DNA of 64,000 nucleotides from Ovis canadensis (lineage: Eukaryota; Chordata; Mammalia; Artiodactyla; Bovidae): NCBI RefSeq assembly GCF_042477335.2, contig NC_091264.1, positions 31,621,386-31,685,385 of the forward strand, in the 5' to 3' direction. Below, piece by piece: positions 35,253 to 46,100 of this stretch. Each line of letters begins with the position of its first letter. The stretch's first letter is position 1. Position numbers and translations under genes: made by a program. Under the pieces are notes generated by a model. That model made no database searches. It was given only the letters and a program-made list of their open reading frames with translations, and was not told the DNA's origin.

Positions 35253-38200
35253 ATGGCTGAGTCTTGGTTGCTGCTTCTCCTGGCCCTCGGGTGTCCAGCC
35301 CTGCCCACAGGTGAGCAAACCCCTGCACCCTTCTCTGTGCCGCTCTAGTGGGCCCAAGCCCACACCCTCACTCTGGGCATCCCTGGTGTGGGAGGGATGC
35401 AGGGAGGCAGGACAGAGATATTTGGGGTCCCCTGAGGAGGGTCTTGCCAGAAGCCCATTATCCCCTTCCCCATTTTACTCCACCTCCCAGCTACCTTGCT
35501 CTGGGGCCCCCAAGTCCTGCTCCCCTGAGGTCCACCATGTTGGGAGGGAGGGTGCTCACCTCTTGGAGTGAGTTGGACAGGTGTGATGGGTGGGGTTGGG
35601 GTAGCCTGGCTGTGGTGGGCTATACGGTGCCATAGGACATGGGCAACACGGTAAGTCCCCTGCTCCTTCCTGTCCAGTCTCCTGCCCTCAGGGCTCAGGG
35701 TATCTCATGTTCGCTCCCAACTTCCCCTACCAATAGGTGCATAGAAGTCTCAAGGCCTCAGTGACTTTCCAGGTGTATTGACCCCTGACCCCGCCCCTTC
35801 AAAGATGGGGGCTGGAGACGTAGCACTGAACTTTTGAAAATTCCAGGTTCATCTAGTAGCATGTGCATGTTCATATGTTTGTGGTGGGGAAAGGTCCTTG
35901 ACCTTTGAATCAGGACATCTCCTTGTTCTAAAGCTGCCCCCCAGTATGTCACCAGCACTCCCTTGCTAGGGAGATAAATCACACCCACGTGGAGCAGGAA
36001 GAGCCCGTGGTGGGAGACCTGAGCTCTGAGAAGGAAGCAGCCAGGGTGAGAAGGAGCAATTCTGGGAGGCTTCGTGGAAGAGGCAGATGCTGACTTCAAC
36101 TTGAGGAGTGTTTCTCTATGTACAGCTGGAAAGGCTCAGGAGGCTGAGGCTCCTGGAACCCATTCTCAGCCTTTCCTCCTCCCTTTGATCCTGATGCCTT
36201 ATTAATACTAGTATTGATGATACTAATCCTTATCTGCCAGGTGTTTTATGTTCATGATCTTTACTATCCACCACAGTTTCCCTGTGTTGGTGTTATTAAC
36301 CCCATTGTATTGATGGGAAAATTAAGACTCAGTAAATTAAGTGGATGAGTCAAAAGTCAAACCAACTCTGTCTGAGGCCATGTCCCAGGCTTGGTCCTAT
36401 GTGATATGTAGGAAAATCTTGGTCATCTTTCCAAGTGGGTTGGCCTGTGAAACTGGGAGTCACAGAGGTCTGAATCCAAACCCTGAGTGACTACTTACCA
36501 TCTGCCTGCTTCTAGGTCAGTTATCTGACCTTCAAGAAATCTTTTGTGGACTTCCCACGCAGTCCAGTGGTTGAGAATGCACAGTCTCACTGTAGGGGGC
36601 ACAGGTTCAATCCTTGGCCAGAGAACTAAGATCCCACATGCTACATGGTACAGCCAAAAAAAAACTTTTGTGAGCACCCCCTACCTCTAGGTCCCCACAA
36701 GATTCTCTAGTGCCTTCCCTGAACCCTGGGGCATTTCTTTAGCTTGGCTGCGCTTAACTCATGGTGTGAGTTTATTTGTAGGTTTTAACTTTTGAGATTC
36801 TGTTTATATGAAAAGACAGCCACCCATTCAAAAATAGCATTTTGTTATATATTAAATGAGTCATCTTTATTGCAAAGAATAAATTTGTGGAAAATCAGGA
36901 CTATTCTGAAAAATACAGGACAAATGTTTGCAGTACTTACATGACTTATTTTTGCTTTTAAAAAATTATAAAATAATACAGACATACACTTTAAACAGGT
37001 GAATTGTGTGGCATGTAAATTAAATCTAAACAAAGCTGTTAAAAATGCTACAGACTTAACAGGAAAAAAAATAAAAACCCTGAGACTAATACAACAAGCA
37101 CCCAAGCATAGGCTACTCAGATTAGCAGATGGTTAAAATGTTGCCACATTTGAATCTAATATTTTTTAAAAAGAAACAAAAAGGTGCAGAGCATTTGAGG
37201 TCTCTGATCTCACTCCATATCCTACCTCCTTCCTTTCCTCCCCAGAGGCAACCACTCTCCTGAGGCCGGCACAACAAGGTACTATAAGTATTTGTTTGCA
37301 TCTGTGGCCTTTCTCATGGGATTGAAATCACTGAGAGCAGGGACAATATTTTAATGATGTTGTATCCCCAGTGCCTGGCACAGAGAGATTCAGATGTGAC
37401 AGATAGATGACAGAAGGATGGATGGATGAATGAAGGAAGGGAAGATGGATAAATGGATGGATGGATATATAGAGATTGAAAGTAGAAAGAAGAGATGTAG
37501 GGAAGACAGATGATAGTAGAAAGGATGGAGGGAAGGAAGGTGGTTAGGTAGGTAAATGCAAGGAGAGAAGGATGGATGCCTGGGTAGGATAGATTGATGG
37601 TTGGTGGAAGGACTGATGGAAGAGAAACCCAGATGGAAGGATATGAGACTCGGACCTGGGAGGGCATGGACAGTTCTAGGCCCCCTACAAGTGTGTGCTC
37701 TCTTGCAGGTGTCGGCAGCACACCCTTCCCCTCTCTGGCCCCACCAATCACACTGCTGGTGGACGGGAAGCAGCAGACGCTGGTGGTCTGCCTGGTCCTT
37801 GACGTTGCACCCCCTGGCTTTGAGAGTCCCATCTGGTTCTCAGCTGGCAATGGCAGCTCACTGGATGCCTTCACCTATGGCCCTTCCCCGGCGGAGGATG
37901 GCACCTGGACTCGCTTGGCTCAGCTCTCCCTGCACTCCGAGGAGCTGGCAGCCTGGGACACCTTGGTCTGCCACACCGGGCCTGGGGCTGGGGACCACAG
38001 CCAGAGCACACAGCCCCTACAGCTGTCAGGTGGGGACAGGGCCTGGGCCCCTGGGGGTTGCTCCCTGCCCCCTTTCACACACTCTGGAATCAGGATGTGG
38101 TGGGAGGGCGTGCATGCTACAGACCAAACATCTAGGTGAGGTGATGCCTGGGCTCAGAGCAGGGTGGCCTCAGGGCCCCTGGGTCCTGGGATTTGCAACT

Positions 38201-40210
38201 GTGATATCTCATTCAGATCCAAGCTCTGATGTGTGACTTCTGAGAGGTAATAATGGCTCCTCCATCCTGAGGTCAATACCTTTCTATGTATGCTATGCTG
38301 TGCTCTGCTTAGTCGCTCAGTTGTGTCCGACTCTTTGCGACCCCATGGACTATAGCCTGCCATGCTCCTCTGCCCATGGGATTCTCCAGGCAAGAATACT
38401 GGAGTAGGTTGTCATGCCCTCCTCCAGGGGATCTTCTCAACCCAGGGATCGAACTCAGGTCTCCCACATTGCAGGTGGACTTTTCTTTACCATCTGAGCC
38501 ACCAAGGAAGCCCCTCTCTATGTATACCCAGGGTTAATATCTATATCACCCTAACTGTGACACCCTACCTATTAGAACCAAACAAGAGTTAAATAGTAAA
38601 TTGCTATCACTTACTTATTGTTTGCTCTGTGCCAGGGACTGTTGTAAATGCTTTACATTTAGGTCATATTACCGTATTACAAGTAGGTCATGCTAGTCTT
38701 CTCATTTTATAGGCACAGAGAGGTCAAGTAACATGTCCAAAGCCAGCTATTATTATTACTGACCAGATGACTTACTTCGGTTTTTTTTTTTTTTGGATTA
38801 TGTTAGTTTTCTCATCCTCCAAATAAGAACATTTGTTGAATAAATGTCCTGCCTTCCAAAGAAGACTGCTAAGAAAACTGATTCCTTGTCTAAACGTGCT
38901 GAGGCATCTCTAAGGGCACAGAGCAGGGAACAGTCAGGAGACAAGGAGATCTGGGCCCCTGACAGGACTTGCCACAGATGGGCTAAGGGTTCCCACTGCT
39001 GGTTCATTTGTCCATTTATCCAACACACCATGAAGAGCTGCCCTGAGCAGGGCTGGGGCATAGCACTGGGGCGGAGAGCACAGCCCATCCCAAGGACTCA
39101 CTCCCTTTTCCTTGGCTGCCAGGCGCCGCTTCCTCGGCCAGGACCTGCCTCTGGGAGCCTCTCCGGGGTGAGTACTGGGACCCAGGACCTCAGCCCCCGC
39201 CCGACTCTGGGCTAATGTACTCCCTTGGGGGGGTGGGCAGCGCAGGTTGGTGGGTATCCCCTGAAGAGGTTGCCTCCCTGCGTTGGGGCACTGGCTAGCC
39301 TGGGCCTCTGTCTACTCCTGGGTCATAAGGAGGGAGATCCTCTGACCCCAGCATCCTTTCTTGACACCAGGTTGAGAAAAGGGTCCTTGGGCAGCCCAGA
39401 GGGTTGGCCCCAGCATGAGGGTCTTGGGAGACTCTTGGGAGTCTAGGGAGCCTCAGGAGACCGGACATGGGCTGGACATAGAGTGGTGTTCACAGCCAGG
39501 CTCTGCCTCCTGCCTGGCCTACATCCCCTTGGTTGTTGGGGGGTGAAATAACATGAAGGCTAGGAAGCTCTGACTATTCCCATTAGTCAGAGCTGAGGTT
39601 AGACACCAGGAAGGCCGTCCCCTGGTTCCCCTCCTCTGGGGAACGTTCCATCGCGGGTGGGGCCGCGCCAGCCTCCAGGCCGCTCACCAGCTCCTCCTCT
39701 CCCGCAGGGACGCGGGCCCTGGTGCTGCGGCTCGGGGCGCTGCGGCTGCTGCTCTTCAAGCTCCTGCTGTTGGACGTGCTGCTGACCTGCAGCCGCCTCT
39801 GCCGCCCGCCCGCCGCGCGGGGGGACCCGGCAGGGCCGCCGGGCTCTGGGGCCGCCGGTCTCCCCGCGCCCCCCGAGGTCCTCCGGGCGGAGAGCCGCCT
39901 CCTGCCGCTGCTTCCGGCGCCCCGAGGATCGTCCGCAGGCCCCGCCGACCCGATTCGCCGCAATCATGGGGGCACCACAGGCCGAGGTCTCAGCGTGTCC
40001 GCCTCGCCGCCGCTGGAGCCCCAGGACCGCCGCCGCCGGGATCACACCCGCAGTCCCGGTCGGGATCCCAGAAGCCCAGTCTGGGAGGAGGGGCCGCCGG
40101 TGCTCAGGGCCTGGAGCTCGGGACCCTCCTTCAGGCTCCCCACTTCAAGCCTTGGAGCATTTCTCTGTAATCTACCTCCTTCAGCTGACCCGAGCTTCCC
40201 CGGGGGCTAG
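35253..40210 (+). CDS. PTCRA: PTCRA, pre T-cell antigen receptor alpha
   Basis: Four exons: 35253-35310, 37709-38029, 39123-39167, 39708-40210 (TAG 40208-40210), all in phase 1, giving 308 residues. The ATG has a good Kozak context (GCCATGG). Residues 1-19 are the signal peptide. Exon 2 codes one Ig-like domain with Cys47 and Cys107 and an N67-G-S sequon. Exon 3 is a 15-residue hinge with Cys135, the expected disulfide partner of TCR-beta. Exon 4 starts with the transmembrane segment, whose basic Arg154 and Lys159 (spaced five apart, as in human) should pair with CD3 acidic residues, then a long Arg/Pro-rich cytoplasmic tail of about 135 residues. Pre-TCR signalling drives beta-selection in thymocytes. 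The protein is longer than human (281), all in the tail. Intron 2 holds a reverse Bov-tA and a MIR. Confidence 0.95.
36195..36345 (-). mobile_element. MIR SINE, reverse
   Basis: TTATCTGCCAGGTGTTTTAT to TTGATGGGAAAATTAAGACT, in PTCRA intron 1. Confidence 0.6.
36460..36545 (+). mobile_element. MIR fragment
   Basis: GTCTGAATCCAAACCCTGAG and GTCAGTTATCTGACCTTC, cut by the CHR SINE that follows. Confidence 0.5.
36548..36664 (+). mobile_element. CHR-type SINE
   Basis: GGACTTCCCACGCAGTCCAG head, ATGGTACAGCCAAAAAAAA tail. PTCRA intron 1. Confidence 0.8.
37315..37390 (+). mobile_element. L2-like LINE fragment
   Basis: TTGTATCCCCAGTGCCTGGC is a typical L2 3' word. Confidence 0.5.
37405..37640 (+). 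repeat. Degenerate (GGAT)n/(GGAA)n purine-rich tandem repeat
   Basis: About 230 bases made of GGAT, GGAA and GATA units (for example GGATGGATGGATATATAG), ending roughly 70 bases before PTCRA exon 2. Confidence 0.8.
38296..38513 (-). mobile_element. Bov-tA SINE, reverse
   Basis: GCTCTGCTTAGTCGCTCAGT to GAGCCACCAAGGAAGCCC, in PTCRA intron 2. Confidence 0.9.
38600..38752 (-). mobile_element. MIR SINE, reverse
   Basis: CTCTGTGCCAGGGACTGTTG and GAGAGGTCAAGTAACATGTC. Confidence 0.7.
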
Positions 40211-40400
40211 GCTCGGTCTCCCCCTCTGACTGAGGTTCTTTCTGAGCTAAAAAAAAGCTTTGTTTCTCGCATTAGATTGGAAGCCCCTTGAGGGTGGTGA
40301 TCCACCCAGGCACCGGAACATCTGAGGTGCAAATAGTTGACAACAATTAAAGGAGAACTTACATATAACACAAGCAAACAAAAAGTATTTTAATTCATGT
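40211..40400 (+). terminator. PTCRA: PTCRA 3' UTR with ATTAAA
   Basis: The first plausible poly(A) hexamer after the stop is ATTAAA at 40346-40351, giving a 3' UTR of about 160 bases. No AATAAA is nearer. Confidence 0.4.
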
Positions 40401-42209
40401 CTGCTCAGGGAGAAGGATATTTGGCACATTCAGAGGAGGCAGAAATCTGGGAAGGCTTCCGGAGGGTGACAGCCTGGGGAGTGGGGCTGGGGGTTGGGGA
40501 GAATGCAGGGCCCACCTCTGTCTCCTTTCCCCATCATCAGGCACTGGGTAGGCCCCCTCTCTGTCTCTTCACACTTGCCCAAACTTTCTGAGAGGTCAGG
40601 GGGAGGGGCCTGGGAACCAAGGAAGAGGCTGTGCTGGGCCTGATGTGAAGGCTTGTATAGACTGGAGGGAAAAGAACAGGGCCAGGATTCCAGAGTAATA
40701 GGATCATATCCAAGGGCAAGAGCACAGACAGTAATTCCAAAGTATACGTCATTAATCAAATAAGATCATTATTCACTTGACAAATATTCACTGAGCATCA
40801 ACTCTGAGCCAGGCACTAGAGAGGTTTTTGTTTTGTTTCTTCAACAGGGCTCTTGCACTGATAGAATATGAGGTTCCCACAATGGAGCGTAACCTGTGTG
40901 TCCCCTGTTTATCCAGCGCTGGCAGGAAACCCAGGGTTTTCTCTCCAGTCATCACCCCAAGAATCTGGACGCTTACATGTGAATCCAGATGTCCCCCCAG
41001 GGCAGCACAGGACAGTTACCTGGATCACCGGCCCTAATGTAGTTTTCCTTCTCCCAAAGAGGCAGTGGCAGCACTCCATTCTAGCACTGCCCACCTGCCC
41101 ACCCACCTCCGCCCACACACAAGGTGTCAATGACACTCCCAGCTTCCCAGAGCCTCTAAGCCCTCTCAGCTGCTGTTCCATGAAAACCCTCACCTCTCCT
41201 CACTGGTCCTCTCTCACCAGCCTGTAAGGAGGTTCTCCCACCTCTGTTTTGGATTCTCTGAGGCAGAGGACACAGCTTCTGGGGGTCAGTCTGTTCACCA
41301 GCCCCACAGGGTCTTCTCCTTCCCTACCACACAGACTGAGGAGGGGGCGGCTGGGTGGGGGCAGGGGCGAATGCAGACTTTCTACAGTCACTGTCCCTTC
41401 CCAGCTCTCAGCCCACATGTTGAACCCAGAGCTCCCACCAAACTAATTTATGTCTCAGTAAGTGTGCTCTCAGAGGCCCTTTTGTTTATTCTGGAAGCAA
41501 ACCTCCCTGAGCTTCAATGCTTCTCTCCGTCTTGCCCACCCTCCCCCAATCCTGCCCTGCCCCAGACTCTGAATCCCCACTGTGGCTGGCTTAACATCAT
41601 TTCCTAGGAGGTCTCCTGGCCAGACTTTGAGCCTCCCCAAGTCTTCTGAAGACTAGAGAGCATGGAGGACCTCAGGACAGTGATCTGATCCTCTACATTG
41701 TGGAATTCTACACACCACAGCTCCTGCCTATCCAAGAGTGCCTTGTCAGCTACGGAATTGTTGGGAGCAAGAAGCTAAGATCAGGAAATGACAACTCAAT
41801 AGACTTGAGCATCAGTCCTTTAAAGTCTTTATAAAATACCATAAATATCCAACCTCCAGGAAGGAAACAGGAGGCATTGGAAACAGGGATTTATGGGCAA
41901 AAAATGGAATTTGAAGGCAGACTCCCAGAGAAGCAGCCTTACTCTGTGTGTCCATAGACCACTGAGCTCAGGGGCAGAATGAAGCCATCCCCCTAAACCC
42001 AGAGAGTCTTCTTCCTGATGACACAGCATAAGGAGGTTTCACTGAGTAACTCCTTGTGCCAAGCGCCCTGATGCCGGGGATGTGGACGGGAAATCAATCG
42101 TTCATTAGTCAAGTCCCTGCCTGTGGGAGCTCAGAATCCAAAGATACAAATAATAGGCCAGAAAAGGAACTGAGTTCACACACTAATATGAAAGTTAATG
42201 CATGAACTT
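40401..42209. other. Intergenic DNA between PTCRA and CNPY3
   Basis: Mostly unique sequence. A MIR-like word (GCATCAACTCTGAGCCAGGC) lies at about 40755-40825. Open frames here have no recognisable homology. Confidence 0.4.
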
Positions 42210-42375
42210 TTTACAATCCTCTCGATAAGTTTTAATTCTATTAACCCGTTCGAGCTTCCCAGGAACAGGTAAGCCTTGAACAGCAGCTAGGAGGATCACT
42301 TTGTCATCAGATGAAAACTGAGGCTCAGAGAGGAAACGGTTTATTCTAGTTACCAGCGGGATAAACTTAGGGCTT
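42210..42375 (-). mobile_element. MIR SINE fragment, reverse
   Basis: GATGAAAACTGAGGCTCAGA and surrounding words. Confidence 0.5.
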
Positions 42376-42385
42376 TATGCGACAG

Positions 42386-42592
42386 GCGTGTGCGTACTCA
42401 GTTGTGTCCGCGACCCTATGGGGTTTAGCCTGCCAGGTCCCTCTGTTCAGGGGATTCTGCAGGAAAGAATAGTGGAGTGGGTTGCTATTTCCTCCTCAAG
42501 GGCATCTTCCCCACCCAGGGATAGAGTCTGTGTCTCCTGTGCCTCCTGCATTGCAGGCGGATTCTTCACCGTTTGAGCTGTCGGGGAAGCCT
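42386..42592 (-). mobile_element. Bov-tA SINE, reverse (diverged)
   Basis: GTACTCAGTTGTGTCCGCGA, AGTGGAGTGGGTTGCTATTT and GCATTGCAGGCGGATTCTTC. Confidence 0.85.
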
Positions 42593-42904
42593 AGGGTTAC
42601 TGGGCACAAAGAAAGCTGCTTGAAGGCAGGGGACTCTGAATCATCCAAATCTCATCCACAGAGCCTACTCGAGTGACAGTAACAACAAAAGCAATAATAA
42701 TAATAAAAAGACATAGGGCTAGCTGCCCTATGATCCCAGGGGTAAGTGGCGTGCAAGAAGGCGGAGAAGGCAGTGAAAACTGTCTTTCCCATACCTTTCA
42801 GGACCGGAGGGTTGCTCCCTCTCCCCTAATTCTGGTCCTCGAGTCCCTCCCAGAGCCTCCGTTAGGAGGTGGGAAAAGATGTTGCCATAGGTCACTGAGG
42901 ACAC

Positions 42905-43199
42905 CATTCGTTCTCTCATTGGCCGAAGCCTAAAAAAGAACGTCCTCCCATTCGCTAGAAGGCAAACCCCGAAAAGCCCATTGGCTGCCGAGTCCGCGGG
43001 CCTCCGTCGTTCTGGGGGCGGGCCGAGGTAGCTGGAGGGGGAGCGGGTGTGTTGCGGGAGCGGGGAGGGGGGGGCTCGCCGTTGCCCTGGTTACGCCGAG
43101 GCACGTGTGCAGTCCCGGAAGCGGCTCCGGGAAGCTGCCCAGCGCGCGCAGCCGGAGGAAGCACAGCCCCGGTCCGCTCGGGTCGGGTCCGGCTGGGCC
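42905..43199 (+). promoter_or_regulatory. CNPY3: CNPY3 CpG-island promoter with two inverted CCAAT boxes
   Basis: ATTGG (inverted CCAAT) occurs at 42918-42922 and 42980-42984, followed by a strongly GC-rich stretch (GGGGGCGGGCCGAGG) and no TATA box. Typical housekeeping promoter; the CpG-rich zone runs on through exon 1 to about 43420. Confidence 0.6.
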
Positions 43200-46100
43200 A
43201 TGGAGCCGTTACCTGAGCCCGCGTCCGGGCCCCGACCCAGGCCCCACCGTCTTATGCTTCTTTCCCTGCTATTGCTGCTGCTGCTGCTACTGCCGGCCCC
43301 GGAGCTGGGCCCCAGGCAGGCCCAAGCCGAGGACACCGACTGGGTTCGACTGCCCAGCAAATGCGAAGGTGAGGGGGCGGGCCCGTGGGGAGTATCCTGC
43401 TGGGGGGCGGGGCTTGCGGAGAGGGTTGGGGGAGGGACCGACCCGGGCTCTGAGCGGGTCTCCGTTCCTGGAACCTACTCTGTGCCTGACACTGTGCTGA
43501 ACGCTGAGAACGCAGGGGCGGCCGAGAGATCGGGTCTCGGTGCACCTGGAGCTCAGAAATCGGTGAAAACAAGCAGTTACAATGGGGGTGGTAGATGCCA
43601 CGAGAGAGGAGGCGCCAGGCTTTGGGGGCTGGGTGAGGAGCATCTAAATCTAGACCCCAGATGCGGAGAAAGGCTTCCTCCTGGAAGCCCTGAGAGGTTA
43701 GGAGTTAGTCTAGTGAAGAGAAGCGAAGTCACGAGATGCTGAGGCCTACAGGCAAAGGGCAGATTTGAAGAACTGAAAAGATTCACATGACCGGTCTTGG
43801 GGGAAGAACTTGAGACGCTCCTCTTGTGCCCTGACCACAACCGGCTGTGTGTCACCGGCCGTCTCCTCCACCAGCCGTGAGCTCCTCCAGGGCAAGGGCC
43901 CTTGTCTAGGTAGCTGTTCACATACAGGCATGAGTGGACGTGGGTGAAGCTGGGGTGCTGTGGGTGTGTGTGGAGGAAGGAAGAGGGTCTGAGACCTAAG
44001 GAGTCACTTTAGGAGAAAAGTAGAACCTGAGGGAACTTGGTGAGAGAGGGAGATTTTAGGGATATGGGAAGAGAGTGAATCCCAAAGACAGAGAGGTGGA
44101 AGTGTGGCACTTGTGTGTGTGAGAGAGAAACAGAGATAGGGAGGGAGAGAGAGAAGCATGCCAGCACACACACCAGCCAAGGGCCTTTTTTCCCCTCCTC
44201 TCCATTTCTCAGTTTTGTCCTCAGACTTTTACACACACTCCTACATTCTCACCTCTCTAACCCCAGCCCCTCACCCCTGAAAGCTGGCTATAAACCGGTT
44301 GCATCCTAATTCAAAGCCTGTAGCCAGCCAGATACTTCCTGAGCACTGGGAAGTGTGGGTGGTTTGGGAGGCATAATCCTTTCATTTGAGAGATTAAAGG
44401 TGAGTTGCTTCAGAGATGAGCTGACTTCACTGGTCAGCCTTCCAGTATGGGTTCTAGCCTGTACTTTCTCCCTCACTCTCGTGAACAGACAGTCACAGGG
44501 TTATAATGCCTTCCTTTCACTCTCTTGGCCACAGCTAAGATCCTTTGGGGATTTCACTTCCCCTTCTCATTTTCTATCTTATTCTGATGCCAAAGAGCCC
44601 TTACGGTTTCTCTTGTTGTTCTCGAAGCCTAAGAAGCTCACACTTCTTCTCCATAGGAGACTCATAAAAGCATAGAGCTGGCAAAAATCTTTAGATCATT
44701 CTAATCCAACCTGATTTTGTAGGTAATTGGTAAAGAATAAAAGGGATTTTCAGTCATGGGATGGCTTAACCTAAGTGTATATTTACTTTTATTTATCACT
44801 GTGACACCTTAGTTATTAAGTGCTGACTGGCCCACAAAACCTGCCTCTGGCTTAGTAGCCTGAGTAGAAGAGGCCTTGGCACAGAGGAAAGAGAACCTGC
44901 CCAGAAAGAAGTGGGTGGATGTTCACGGGAATGTAGGGTCTATGCCATGAGTCTCCTCCAAGTCTGGTTCTGGGTGGGATCCCTAGAGGGGGTCTTGAAG
45001 AGGTAAGGTTTGGGAGAGTTGAGAGGCAAGGTTGTACTTGATGGATATAAGAGAAATGGATTGATGGGTTCCCACCCCCCCGGGCCTGGCATACTACATA
45101 TTGAGCACCTGGGAGGGGGGAGCACAGGAGTCAGAAAAATGATAAGCTCGCACAGAGTACAGGACAGAAGAGGGCGGGAGCCTCGGCCCTGGATGGAGAG
45201 CCAGGGAGGTGAGACACCCTCAGTTCATCCTGGACTCTGAGATCAGTGGCTGACGTTTTGGAATCTTCATGTGTTCCAAGTTCTCCAAGCCATCTATTAA
45301 TGCGTATGTTATAAAATTTCACCAAGCAGGCCTCCAGGGGATTTGTTTGTTTCGGTGGTAAATTGGTTTTCTATCCAACTCTGCTGATGTTGTTAAAACA
45401 ATGCTGTTGACATTTAGCCTGCAGATCATATTCCATTCAGAGACATCCGAAGCTGCTCGATCAGAAGCACAGTCTCTCTAGGCAGTATTTATCAAGTATC
45501 CAGTACATACCAAGTCCCAAAATAGGGGAATAAGGAAGAAATCCAGCCCATGAGCCTCACTTCGAGTGCCCTTGTAGTCTAATTGGAGAGTCGCATGAGA
45601 TGATCAAGGCCCCTGGTGAGAGCATGGGTCCTACAGTGTCTCAGGATGAAATCAAGAGCAGGTGGGACTCATCCAGAAGGGCTTCCTGGGGGAGCAGGCT
45701 TTTAAGATGAGGTGGAGAGGAAGGACAGACAAGCCCTGAAGCACTTCCCTAAGGCCCCAAGCACTGCACACTTTCAGTGGTAGCAGTGTTATGCAACGGT
45801 AATTTATTTGTTTACACTTCTTTCTGCTCCATTAGACTGAGTATCTGGGAGGGAGAGACCTTGTTTTCCTCTCTGTATCCCCAGGCAGTGCCTGACACAT
45901 AGGAGTTGCTTAATAACTATTTGAAGAAGAATAGAGGAAATGAGAAAATAAATGTGCAGAAACAGTAGAAACAGGCCTGTGGGGGGAAATGGAGCGAATT
46001 AACTTGGTAGGAGTAGAGACGTGGTGTTGAAATAACATATGAAATCAAGAAATAAAAAGCCATAAAAGACATCTTGGGAGCAATTGGGGAATTTGAACAT

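Noticed and set aside
39583-40045. Minus-strand frames of 126-148 codons opposite PTCRA exon 4
   Set aside because: Arg/Gly-rich antisense of a GC-rich exon; no homology.
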